Shown piece after piece: positions 8,849 to 16,310 of a stretch of DNA of 43,842 bases. The notes under the pieces are model-generated. The model ran no database searches. It worked only from the letters and a program-made list of their open reading frames with translations, and was not told the DNA's origin. A program made the translations under genes and the position numbers. The number at the start of each line of letters is the position of its first letter. The stretch's first letter is position 1. Source of the DNA: an uncultured Clostridia bacterium (GTDB lineage: Bacteria > Bacillota > Clostridia > Christensenellales > CAG-314); contig CANQJK010000007.1 of the NCBI GenBank assembly GCA_947624235.1, forward strand, positions 1 to 43,842, in the 5' to 3' direction.

Positions 8849-9721
8849 TTACTCTTTGCGCGACTTTCCCCAAAAGAAAACGGCAAGCGTTCCCGGTCCG
8901 CAGTGCGTAGCAATAACGGGACCTATGTCAAAGGTGCGAATTTGCGCCCTGGGGTAAAGATTTTTGAGTTGTTCGCCGATTTTTTGCGCCGACGAGATGT
9001 AGTCGGAGTGTCCTATCCACAACTTTCCGTCGTAGTCTTTTCCGTTGTCGATTTTTTGCTCTATCTCTTGTAGCGTTTTTGTTATTGCCTTGCTCTCGCT
9101 CATCACCTTGCTGTATGCGACTATCTTGCCCTGTCCGTCTATGTGCATAATGGGGCACAGTTTCAACAAGTTGCCTATCAGCGCCACAGGACCTGACACG
9201 CGTCCGCTTCTCCTGAAATATGTCAGCGTGGTGGAATAAAACTGGTGTACGAGCCTGTAACGGTTTGTCATTGCCCATTCGTATGCTTTTTCGATATCCG
9301 TTCCCTTGTCGCGCATATCCGCAATCTCGTCAACAAGCAAGCCGTAACCGACGCAAGCGCACAGCGAATCGACCACAAAAATTTTGCGATGGGGAAATTC
9401 CCTTTTTAGCGCTTCTCCCGCGTATATGGCGTTTTGCGCCGATTGTGACAATCCCGAACTGAAAGTTATGTGCAACAGATCGCCTTTTTGCAACAGCGAG
9501 CGAAAGTAGTCGGTGTAGCGTTCTACGTTTATAAGGGATGTTGAGGGCTGTTTGCCCGCGGTTAGTTTTTGATAAAATTGTTCCAGCCCGTCCCCTGCGC
9601 GCATGTCGTCGGTGTATTCCACGCCGTCGAAGGTGTAGGTGTAGGCAATTACGGAAATATCCCGTTTGTTGAGGTGGTCCAATGTGAGGTCCACCGTCGA
9701 TTCACAACTGAGCGTAAACAT
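8849..9721 (-). CDS. DegV family fatty-acid-binding protein (copy 2)
   Basis: A 290-residue EDD-fold protein of the DegV (FakB-like) family. Members bind a fatty acid and present it to the kinase FakA for phosphorylation and phospholipid synthesis. Family hallmarks are the N-terminal SCESTVDLT with the lipid-headgroup-contacting serine and threonine, THITFSSGLSQSAQNA in the middle, VDSLCACVGYGLLV, and the C-terminal IGPVIATHCGPGT. The second DegV gene lies 16 bases upstream and encodes the same length, so the two are tandem paralogues and probably one transcript. The ribosome binding site is weak (AGAAG). No fakA is present in the window. Exact ligand unknown. Confidence 0.9.
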   Translation of the reverse strand: MFTLSCESTVDLTLDHLNKRDISVIAYTYTFDGVEYTDDMRAGDGLEQFYQKLTAGKQPSTSLINVERYTDYFRSLLQKGDLLHITFSSGLSQSAQNAIYAGEALKREFPHRKIFVVDSLCACVGYGLLVDEIADMRDKGTDIEKAYEWAMTNRYRLVHQFYSTTLTYFRRSGRVSGPVALIGNLLKLCPIMHIDGQGKIVAYSKVMSESKAITKTLQEIEQKIDNGKDYDGKLWIGHSDYISSAQKIGEQLKNLYPRAQIRTFDIGPVIATHCGPGTLAVFFWGKSRKE

Positions 9722-9737
9722 TGTTTGCTTCTATATT

Positions 9738-10610
9738 TTATTTGATGCGTTCTTGTCCCCAGTAGCTTACAAACACTGTGCCGGGACCGCAATGCGAAGC
9801 AATGACAGGTCCGATGTCAAACAAGCGTATGTCCGCCTTGGGATAACTGTTTTTGAGTTGGGATATCACTTTGTTTGCGGAACTGATGTAGTCGGAGTGT
9901 CCCAACCAAAGTTTTCCGCTGTACTCTGCGCCGTTGTCGATAGTTTTGGCAACTTGCTCCAACAGGCGCGATACCGCCTTTGTTTCGCTGATAGATTTGG
10001 CAACGGGCACGATTTTTCCCGATTGGTTGGTGTGCATCACGGGACAGATGCGCAAAATGTTGCCTATCAACGCCGTTATCGTGGACACGCGTCCGCTACG
10101 TTTGAAGTAGGTGAGCGTAGTGGAGTAAAAAAGATGTTGCAATTTGGTCTTGTTTTGCTCCGTCCACTGATAAAGTTCGTCGATATCCGCCCCTGCGTCC
10201 CTTTTGTCTGCAAGGGTGTCCACCAACAAGCCCTGCCCTACGCAGGCGCATGTGGAATCCACAACGTAAATTTTTCTGTCGGGAAATTCGCTTTGCAATT
10301 CCGCTCCCGCCTTTTGAGCGTTGAAAACGGAGTTGGACAGCGCCGAACTGAAAGCGATGTGCAACAGATCGCCCTTTTGCAACAGCGGGCGAAAGTACTC
10401 TTTGTATTTTTCCACGTTTATTTGCGACGTGGTGGGGTGTTGACCGGAAATCAGTTTGTTGTAAAATATTGCCAAACCGTTTGTCTGACGCATATCGTCG
10501 TCAAAATCCTCTCCGTCAAAGGTGTAGGTGTAGCATATTGCAGGTATGCCCCGTTTGTCCAGATGTTCTTTTGTCAAATCTACTGTCGATTCTGTGCTGA
10601 GTGTAAACAT
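9738..10610 (-). CDS. DegV family fatty-acid-binding protein (copy 1)
   Basis: A 290-residue paralogue of the downstream DegV protein, with the same order of motifs: STESTVDLT, HIAFSSALSNSVFNA, VDSTCACVGQGLLVD, SGRVSTITALIG and DIGPVIASHCGPGT. A frame extending upstream to 10691 lacks a ribosome binding site. ATG 10610 has GGAGAA seven bases before it and gives the family's normal length. The pair forms a two-gene operon facing away from the XRE regulator gene. Having two paralogues suggests different acyl-chain preferences, as in characterised FakB1/FakB2 pairs; that is inference. Confidence 0.9.
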   Translation of the reverse strand: MFTLSTESTVDLTKEHLDKRGIPAICYTYTFDGEDFDDDMRQTNGLAIFYNKLISGQHPTTSQINVEKYKEYFRPLLQKGDLLHIAFSSALSNSVFNAQKAGAELQSEFPDRKIYVVDSTCACVGQGLLVDTLADKRDAGADIDELYQWTEQNKTKLQHLFYSTTLTYFKRSGRVSTITALIGNILRICPVMHTNQSGKIVPVAKSISETKAVSRLLEQVAKTIDNGAEYSGKLWLGHSDYISSANKVISQLKNSYPKADIRLFDIGPVIASHCGPGTVFVSYWGQERIK

Positions 10611-10639
10611 AATTTTCTCCGATGAATTGCAGTGCGTCA

Positions 10640-10677
10640 TTGCACGTCTATCGTGCAAATCTACCGATTTTATTATA
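10640..10677 (-). promoter_or_regulatory. Probable -10 box and leader hairpin of the DegV operon
   Basis: On the minus strand TATAAT lies at 10677-10672. A good -35 at 17 bases is not evident. The leader then contains a perfect 7-bp hairpin, TTGCACG/CGTGCAA (10640-10658, five-base loop), followed by the GGAGAA ribosome binding site. Confidence 0.45.
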
Positions 10678-10760
10678 CTACAACAAGGCAAAATGTCTCC
10701 CTACTGTTGCTTTCGGCAGTTCTACAATGCGTTTTGGCGCAGTAGAACGACAAATTTTGC

Positions 10761-10779
10761 ACTCTACTCACAGTAGAGT
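10761..10779. promoter_or_regulatory. 19-bp palindrome between DegV operon and XRE gene
   Basis: ACTCTACT-CAC-AGTAGAGT is a perfect 8-3-8 inverted repeat about 25 bases upstream of the XRE promoter's -35 box. It is a candidate operator for the divergent XRE regulator. A looser GTTCTAC/GTAGAAC pair lies just upstream (about 10718-10747). Confidence 0.4.
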
Positions 10780-10803
10780 TGCCCTTAAACCCCCGCAAAG
10801 TGC

Positions 10804-10832
10804 TTGATATTGCACCGAAAACGTGGTATAAT
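10804..10832 (+). promoter_or_regulatory. Promoter giving a leaderless XRE-regulator mRNA
   Basis: TTGATA (10804-10809), 17-base spacer, TATAAT (10827-10832), then six bases to the ATG at 10839. The spacing matches the metallophosphoesterase promoter exactly, and again there is no Shine-Dalgarno sequence. Confidence 0.8.
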
Positions 10833-10838
10833 CAACTT

Positions 10839-11477
10839 ATGGACGAACTCAAAGAAATCATTGCCAAAAATTTGGTCGCCTACCGCAAACAGGCGCACTT
10901 CACTCAACAGGAGTTGGCGGAAAAAATAAACTATTCCGACAAAGCGGTTAGTAAGTGGGAACGCGGTGAAGGCGTGCCCGACGTGTTGGTGCTCAAACAG
11001 CTTGCGGATATTTACGGAATAACGGTCAACGACTTTTTGTCCGAGCACAAACCGATCAAATTGCGCTTCAAAAATTTTTGGGCTAAACGTTGGCTCATCA
11101 CGTTGTTGAGCGCAGGTTTGGTGTTTCTCGTTGCAACGGTGTTGACGGTCATTTGGTGGATGGTCGTGCCCGAAAAGGGTGGCATTGTCGCCAAGTATGC
11201 CTACATCGCGGCGGTGCCCGTGTCGTTGATAGTAGTGCTTGTGTTTGCATGCGTTTGGGGCAAGTTGTGGATGCGTTGCGTGGTGGCTTCGGCGCTTATT
11301 TGGACGCTTTGTTTGCTCATTCACCTCACTCTCAACATCGTGCAACCGCAATACGCCTGGATGATTTATCTTATCGGGGCGGTGTTGCAAGTTTTGGTGG
11401 TGCTGTGGTTTGTGCTTGCCTATCTTGTCAAGCGCGACAAACCTGTCAAATCTACGTCGAAAGATGAAAGCGAGTGA
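10839..11477 (+). CDS. XRE-family regulator with C-terminal membrane helices
   Basis: A 212-residue protein. Residues 1-65 form a Cro/CI-type helix-turn-helix domain (FTQQELAEKINYSDKAVSKW with the conserved ERGEGVPD continuation). About four hydrophobic helices follow, beginning with WLITLLSAGLVFLVATVL and ending near residue 200. This arrangement is common in Firmicutes regulators that sense envelope or membrane state. An in-frame ATG at 10779 would place the promoter inside the gene, so ATG 10839 is chosen. It is divergent from the DegV operon; control of that operon or of itself is inferred from position and from the palindrome at 10761. Target genes are unknown. Confidence 0.85.
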   Translation: MDELKEIIAKNLVAYRKQAHFTQQELAEKINYSDKAVSKWERGEGVPDVLVLKQLADIYGITVNDFLSEHKPIKLRFKNFWAKRWLITLLSAGLVFLVATVLTVIWWMVVPEKGGIVAKYAYIAAVPVSLIVVLVFACVWGKLWMRCVVASALIWTLCLLIHLTLNIVQPQYAWMIYLIGAVLQVLVVLWFVLAYLVKRDKPVKSTSKDESE

Positions 11478-11975
11478 TTTTGGCAACGCGACAATATAAA
11501 TTTTTTCTGTGACGGCGCAACGCAACAAGCAATGGCGCCACGGGCGAAAGAAAGAGCGACAAATATTTTGCGTCCCCCCCCCAATGAGGCTGTAACGCTA
11601 ATAACTTGCAAAACAATATCGAAAGCGTTGTCGCGTCGATAACACAGACAATTAAATACGAATAATTATTCAAAAAAACGGTTTGAGATAGTTTTTTCAA
11701 ACCGTTTTTTGATGTCATTTTGCAAAAACGTTTAACGTGATGTCTCTTTGTTTACGTTGAGGCTTTTGCGTAATGTAAGTAACAAACCTTGGGGTAACGG
11801 CGTTTTGTTGCGTATCGCGCCCGTTGCCGAAATCGTTGGTCGTGGTGAACTTTTGTTGACAAATCGACGGCAGAAACGCTCCAAAATTCGTTCAAATCAC
11901 CGTGCTATCCCAAAAATGAACAATATGCCGTTGCGATTTTTATTTTTGAAAACTGAAAAATTTTTAAATAAAGTA
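11478..11975. other. Intergenic region with C9 tract and terminator
   Basis: About 500 bases without a supportable gene. It contains a C9 run (11574-11582), a terminator hairpin at 11675-11710, and a segment after it (TTTGCAAAAACGTTTAACG) resembling sequence after the terminator at 18013. No ribosome binding site or recognisable product accompanies the short open frame starting at 11748. Confidence 0.6.
11675..11710. terminator. Hairpin terminator downstream of the XRE gene
   Basis: AAAACGGTTTGA (11675-11686) pairs perfectly with TCAAACCGTTTT (11697-11708), followed by further T. It lies about 200 bases after the XRE stop and belongs to the same hairpin family as 8755 and 14211. Confidence 0.65.
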
Positions 11976-12005
11976 TTGACGTTTTTGAACGGGGGGGGGT
12001 ATAAT
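11976..12005 (+). promoter_or_regulatory. Promoter of the DUF975 gene with G9 tract in the spacer
   Basis: TTGACG (11976-11981), 18-base spacer, TATAAT (12000-12005). The last nine spacer bases (11991-11999) are all G. The block GAACGGGGGGGGGTATA is shared with the promoter of the giant gene at 29716. Loss of one G would bring the spacer to the optimal 17. Confidence 0.8.
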
Positions 12006-12037
12006 AAAATCATAACGGACAAGGAGGCATACGTTAT

Positions 12038-12643
12038 ATGATGAATGTTAGATGCAAAGAATTGCGCCAACGTGCTCGCGAACACCTCAAAGGTAATTAT
12101 TGGAAGTCGTTTGGCGCAAGTTTCGTGGGTAGCTTTATCGGTGGACTTGGCATGATATTTACCCTCGGACCTATGGAAGCGGGCGTCAATCGCTACTATG
12201 TGAAGCAACAACGCGAGGAAAACCCCGAATTCGGCGAAATTTTCAGCGGTTTCGAACGCTACGGCAGTACCTTGGGCGGATCGATTTTGAGAGCGTTGTA
12301 CATTTTCCTTTGGAACTTGATCCCCTTCGTCGGGCAAATCATCGGCGGATTGATGAAACCCTTTGCTTACAGTCAAATGTTCTACTTGATGTTGGACAAG
12401 GGCTACGGGGCAAACCAATCCATTACCGAAAGCAAAAAAATGATGAACGGTTACAAATGGAAGTTGTTCAAGTTGGACTTTTCCTTTATCGGTTGGATGT
12501 TCCTTTGCGTGCTGACTTTCGGCATTGGATTTTTGTTCCTTGCGCCCTACATGGACGCAACCATGGCTGAATTCTATGCGGAGTTGCTCAGTTGCCACGG
12601 CGAAGGCACAAGCGTAAGCGACGAATTCGTTGTTATCGAATAA
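12038..12643 (+). CDS. DUF975 family membrane protein
   Basis: A 201-residue integral membrane protein. The charged N-terminus (CKELRQRAREHLKGNYWKSF) is typical of DUF975. Hydrophobic segments follow near residues 28-45 (FVGSFIGGLGMIFTLGPM), 88-110 (LYIFLWNLIPFVGQIIGGL) and 148-170 (FIGWMFLCVLTFGIGFLFLAPYM). AAGGAGG (12021-12027) precedes the ATG by ten bases; a second ATG directly follows and could also serve. Function of the family is unknown. The gene stands alone, transcribed from the G9-spacer promoter, and ends at a hairpin terminator, so its expression may vary with the homopolymer. Confidence 0.88.
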   Translation: MMNVRCKELRQRAREHLKGNYWKSFGASFVGSFIGGLGMIFTLGPMEAGVNRYYVKQQREENPEFGEIFSGFERYGSTLGGSILRALYIFLWNLIPFVGQIIGGLMKPFAYSQMFYLMLDKGYGANQSITESKKMMNGYKWKLFKLDFSFIGWMFLCVLTFGIGFLFLAPYMDATMAEFYAELLSCHGEGTSVSDEFVVIE

Positions 12644-12717
12644 CTTGCAATTTTGCGATAAACATCAACAAAACTCGCCTCGTTTGGCGGGTATCCGTAG
12701 GGATTTTTAGAAATAGG

Positions 12718-12753
12718 CGGTTTGGCGGTTAGTCAAACCGTTTATTTATTGTT
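12718..12753 (+). terminator. Terminator of the DUF975 gene
   Basis: CGGTTTG (12718-12724) pairs with CAAACCG (12734-12740), followed by a T-rich tail with a long T-run. Confidence 0.65.
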
Positions 12754-13359
12754 TTTTTTCAAAGTTTAAGCGATTTTATACTGCGAGAAGAAATTGCTTC
12801 CGCGCAGTCGTAAATGATTTTCACTGCTTGCGTCCGTTTGTTGCTATCGCTTTTTTGCTTTTTGTGCACAATGGCTTTTTTAATAAACTCCCGCACGAAT
12901 TTGTGGCAATACCGAAACGCCTACAATGAAAATTTTTTTAGAACCATGAAAATCTGTGGCGAATTTGCCGAAACGGGGAGGCGGGATAAGAAAATCCCCC
13001 AACGCGCGTTCGTCCCTCAACAAACGAGAAACCGTCTTCTGCCCCCCCCACAAGCGGTAGAGGCAAGCAATAAGCCAAAAAGATTTCGCTTTCCGAAAAA
13101 TTTCCGTAAAATTTCACGACTCCCCATCAAGTCTTTGGGACTTGGTGGGTGCCCCGAAGTTTGCTCTCGTTGCAGATTATTTTACAGGGGATACACTCGC
13201 TCCCACCGTTACAAGGTCGGGACATTTTTGTGCTGTCGGTTTCGGTGTAAATGTCATTCGTTCAAATTTTGCAACATAAATTCAACCCCATATATTCATT
13301 TTTACGCCAAACGTTCATGCAGAACCCCGAAAACTCGCCACGTAACAAGTGTTTTTTGT
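12754..13359. other. Intergenic region with C8 tract and a repeat-element copy
   Basis: About 600 bases with no supportable gene; a 189-codon open frame here lacks a ribosome binding site, is compositionally odd and runs through repeat sequence. There is a C8 run at 13042-13049. Positions 13169-13202 are a 34-base exact copy of 27806-27839, part of a dispersed palindromic repeat family. Confidence 0.6.
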
Positions 13360-13389
13360 TTGACCGCGATGCGTGAGACGTGATATAAT
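13360..13389 (+). promoter_or_regulatory. Promoter of the Nudix gene
   Basis: TTGACC (13360-13365), 18-base spacer, TATAAT (13384-13389). The transcript would start near 13396, with AAAAGGAGA (13416-13424) ahead of the GTG start. Confidence 0.75.
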
Positions 13390-13430
13390 GGCGGTAGAGT
13401 TTTATCGCTGTATGCAAAAGGAGAACGGCT

Positions 13431-13814
13431 GTGTTGGAAGTAGTGGGCGCGCTGATTTGGCGCGACGGAAAATTTTTGATTTGTCAACGTCCCGAGGGTA
13501 AAAAACGTGCCCTGTTGTGGGAATTCGTCGGCGGAAAACAGGAAGCGGGCGAAACTCCTCAACAAGCATTGCGACGCGAGTGCCGTGAGGAGTTGGCGAT
13601 AGACGTGTTTGTGGGTAGTGTGTTTTGCGAGGTAACGCACCGTTATCCCGATGTGACGGTGCACTTTGTGCTGTTCAATGCTCAAACGGACGACGAACCG
13701 CAGATGTTGGAACACCGCGATATGCGTTGGATAACGCCAAATCAGATCGACGAATTCGAGTTCTGCCCCGCCGACGAGGAAATACTGGACCTTATTCGAA
13801 AAAATTTCGGATAG
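13431..13814 (+). CDS. Nudix hydrolase, MutT-like
   Basis: A 127-residue cytoplasmic pyrophosphohydrolase, possibly cleaning 8-oxo-dGTP or related oxidised nucleotides. The Nudix box runs from residue 38 (GGKQEAGETPQQALRRECRE and the following EL), with the metal-binding REcREE glutamates intact. The usual glycine after EE is replaced by alanine. LICQRPEGKKRALLWEFVGG is typical of MutT/CTP-pyrophosphohydrolase proteins. The start is GTG with AAAGGAG eight bases upstream. The last 17 codons and the downstream sequence are duplicated at 14013-14100, leaving a gene fragment there. Substrate cannot be fixed. Confidence 0.92.
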   Translation: MLEVVGALIWRDGKFLICQRPEGKKRALLWEFVGGKQEAGETPQQALRRECREELAIDVFVGSVFCEVTHRYPDVTVHFVLFNAQTDDEPQMLEHRDMRWITPNQIDEFEFCPADEEILDLIRKNFG

Positions 13815-14100
13815 GGCGCAAACAGGGGACGCCCCGTGCGTTCAAATTTCGATTTAATACCGAAGCGTACTTTTTATTTACTGCAAACCCAACATTTTTC
13901 ACAGAACACACGAAAAAGGCGTTGAAAATACACTCAACGTCTTTTTGATTGCCTACAAGCAGTTTCAACTTTTTTGTGCCTCGTCGCAGGTGTCAACAAT
14001 ATGTCTGTCGGTTGCCCCGCCGACGAGGAAATACTGGACCTTATTCGAAAAAATTTCGGATAGGGCGCAAACAGGGGACGCCCCGTGCGTTCAAATTTCG
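13764..14100. repeat. Direct repeat duplicating the Nudix 3' end
   Basis: Positions 13764-13851 and 14013-14100 are identical over 88 bases, offset 249. The first copy holds the Nudix C-terminal codons and stop; the second is a silent fragment. Similarity continues beyond at a lower level: 13950-14012 resembles 14303-14366 (TACAAGCAGTT, CAACTTTTTTGTG, CTGTCGG blocks). The region therefore looks like tandem units of about 250 and 350 bases. Confidence 0.9.
13914..13946 (+). terminator. Terminator downstream of the Nudix gene
   Basis: AAAAGGCGTTGA (13914-13925) pairs with TCAACGTCTTTT (13934-13945) with one G-T pair, followed by T. Confidence 0.7.
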
Positions 14101-14647
14101 TTTTAATGCAGAAGTGTAGCTTCTATTTGTTTACTGCAACACCCAGCATTTCTCACAGAAAACATGAAAATGGACTGTCGCATTAAACATTTTTATACAA
14201 AACGACATCAAAAACGGCTTGAAAACATTGATTTCAAGTCGCTTTTTTGTATAATTATTCATTTTTTATCGTGGATGCGATCAATGCAACAGCCCATTTT
14301 ATTTGCTTACAAGCAGTTGCAACTTTTTTGTGTCTCGTCGAAGGAGCAAACAATATGCCTGTCGGCTTTTCCGTTGTCGTTTGGCAAGATCTTCGCTTGC
14401 GCCTCTAATGTGTCAGTCCCCGCAAACCTGCCGAACGGACTTTCGCTTGGCATGGAACATAAAACGTAAAATAACATCAAAAAACGGCTTGAAAAATTTA
14501 ACAAACCGTTTTTTTGTATGGATATGTGAAAATGTCGGGTATAAGAGCAAACAAGATATTGGGAGTTTACTTCTATCTCAAATCGAATATCGAATGAACG
14601 GTACGCGCGTTGCGCACGAATATAAAAACTCCCGCGGTTTGTCCCGC
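14101..14647. other. Intergenic region with two further hairpins
   Basis: Non-coding. It holds the tail of the duplicated unit and two hairpins of the recurring family. The first is AAAACGGCTTGAAA/TTTCAAGTCGCTTTT (14211-14248). The second is a less perfect ACGGCTTG/CAAACCGT (14484-14509) followed by a T-run. For pyruvate kinase, on the minus strand, only a weak GCGG/CCGC stem followed by GGGAGTTTTTA is seen just past its stop. Confidence 0.55.
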
Positions 14648-16072
14648 TCAGTCGTCATCCTGTATTTTGCCCACCTTGATGAGGTTTGTTCCGCAACGTT
14701 TTCCAAGGGGAACTCCTGCCGTGATGACAATGTTGTCGCCCGGTTCGGCAATGCCCAAACGGCGCACTGTTTCCTCTGCGTTGATGAACATATCGTCGGT
14801 GTTGTCAAAGGTTTGGCAAATTGTGGGCAACACTCCCCAGCTTGTGGAAAGTTGGTGATATACCCTGTCGTTAGACGCCATTGCTACGACTATTGCTTCG
14901 GGGCGGAAACGGCTTACCATTCTTGCCGAAACCCCGCTTTCGGTGTAGACGACGATCGCTTTTGCGTTGATGTCGAACGCCGTGTTGACCGCCGCGTGAC
15001 TGATTGCGTCAGTGTTGTCCATCAAAGTGAAGGGAGAGGAACGGTACATTGCGTTGTAGTCTACGTTGCGTTCCGCTTCCTCGGCAATGCGAGCCATGGT
15101 CGCAATGGTGTTGGGAGGATTTATGCCAACGGCGCTTTCTGCGGACAACATCACGCAACTGCTACCGTCGTAAACGGCGTTTGCCACGTCCACGATCTCC
15201 GCACGGGTGGGGCGAAGTTTCGTGACCATGCTCTCCAACATTTCCGTTGCGGTGATGACGAATTTTCCGCGCATGCGACTTTTTGTTATCAACATTTTTT
15301 GAATGGCGGGAAGTTTTTCGTAGGGCAATTCCACGCCGAGATCTCCGCGCGCAACCATTATGCCGTCCGATTCTTCTATTATCGCGTCAATGTTGTTCAC
15401 TCCGCTTTGACTTTCTATTTTGGCAATTATGCACACGTCCTTTGCGCCGTGAGAAAGCAGGTATTCGCGTATCTCGCGCACGCTTTCGGCGTCTTGAACA
15501 AAGCTTGCCGCGTACAACTCAGCATTGTTTTTGATACCGAAATCCAAGTCGCACTTGTCCTGTTCGGAAAGGAAAGGCATGTTGATCTTGACATTGGGAA
15601 CAAACAGCCCTTTGCGGTTGGACAGCGTTCCGCCGTTTTGCGCAACGGCTTTTATTGTTTCTCCGTCTATTTCCGTCACCTTGAAGGCAAGCAGTCCGTC
15701 GTTCAGCAAAATTTGACAACCCACATGTATGTCTTTGTACAGATCCTTGTAGGTTATCGATACCTTTGTTTCGTCCCCTTCCTCGTCGGTATTGACAAAA
15801 CTGAAAGGCATTCCTTCCCGTACCTCGATTTGCCCGTCCTTAAAGGTGCCGATACGAATTTCGGGACCTTTTGTGTCGATCATGATGGGGATGGGCAATC
15901 CAAGCGAACGGCGCACCTTTTTGACCGTGTCGATTTTTGCTTGGTGCTCTTCGTATAGCCCGTGACTCATGTTGATGCGGGCTACGTTCATGCCGGCAAG
16001 CGCCATTTTCTTTATTTGATCGTAGGTGGAGCTTGCGGGGCCCAAAGTACATATAATTTTCGTTTTTCTCAT
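14648..16072 (-). CDS. pyk: Pyruvate kinase
   Basis: Converts phosphoenolpyruvate and ADP to pyruvate and ATP, the last step of glycolysis. The 475-residue length is the core enzyme without the extra C-terminal PEP-utiliser domain found in many Bacilli. Visible motifs are TKIICTLGPASS at the start, ARINMSHG, the IAKIESQSGV lysine region, the metal-binding MVARGDLGVELP segment, FVITATEMLESM, and the C-terminal allosteric domain (VVYTESGVSARMVSRFRPEA). I chose ATG 16072, with GGAGG seven bases ahead, over an in-frame TTG at 16084 that overlaps that site. The gene is monocistronic with its own promoter and a hairpin-containing leader. Confidence 0.97.
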   Translation of the reverse strand: MRKTKIICTLGPASSTYDQIKKMALAGMNVARINMSHGLYEEHQAKIDTVKKVRRSLGLPIPIMIDTKGPEIRIGTFKDGQIEVREGMPFSFVNTDEEGDETKVSITYKDLYKDIHVGCQILLNDGLLAFKVTEIDGETIKAVAQNGGTLSNRKGLFVPNVKINMPFLSEQDKCDLDFGIKNNAELYAASFVQDAESVREIREYLLSHGAKDVCIIAKIESQSGVNNIDAIIEESDGIMVARGDLGVELPYEKLPAIQKMLITKSRMRGKFVITATEMLESMVTKLRPTRAEIVDVANAVYDGSSCVMLSAESAVGINPPNTIATMARIAEEAERNVDYNAMYRSSPFTLMDNTDAISHAAVNTAFDINAKAIVVYTESGVSARMVSRFRPEAIVVAMASNDRVYHQLSTSWGVLPTICQTFDNTDDMFINAEETVRRLGIAEPGDNIVITAGVPLGKRCGTNLIKVGKIQDDD

Positions 16073-16122
16073 ATATACCTCCAATACAATATGCCACTGT
16101 TCTCAGAGTGGACAAATTTTGC

Positions 16123-16150
16123 ATTGTAATTATTATATAATGTTTGTCAA
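16123..16150 (-). promoter_or_regulatory. Promoter of pyk
   Basis: On the minus strand TTGACA (16150-16145), 16-base spacer, TACAAT (16128-16123). The leader contains an inverted repeat CCACT/AGTGG (about 16094-16111) before the ribosome binding site. Confidence 0.7.
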
Positions 16151-16220
16151 ATTTTGTAAATACACTTTTCGGAGTTTTATTTATTTCTTTGCTTTTTTGT
16201 TGTCCCGAGTTTATTTGCAA

Positions 16221-16250
16221 TTGACAACCACCGCGTTAAAGTGCGATAAT
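16221..16250 (+). promoter_or_regulatory. Promoter of the psuG operon
   Basis: TTGACA (16221-16226), 18-base spacer, GATAAT (16245-16250), followed by a very AT-rich stretch. The psuG ribosome binding site AAAGGAG is at 16299-16305. Confidence 0.6.
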
Positions 16251-16310
16251 ATAATATATGGGATAAGGTCGTGACAGGTTGCATATTGCCGTTGTCCCAA
16301 AGGAGCCGTT

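Noticed and set aside
11574-11582. C9 tract as a minus-strand G9-spacer promoter
   Set aside because: No -10 box abuts the G-run on the minus strand and no gene follows.
12814-13383. 189-codon open frame
   Set aside because: No ribosome binding site, unusual composition, runs through a C8 tract and a dispersed repeat and ends in the Nudix promoter.
14303-15958. 551-codon open frame on the plus strand
   Set aside because: Antisense to pyruvate kinase; no ribosome binding site and no domain.
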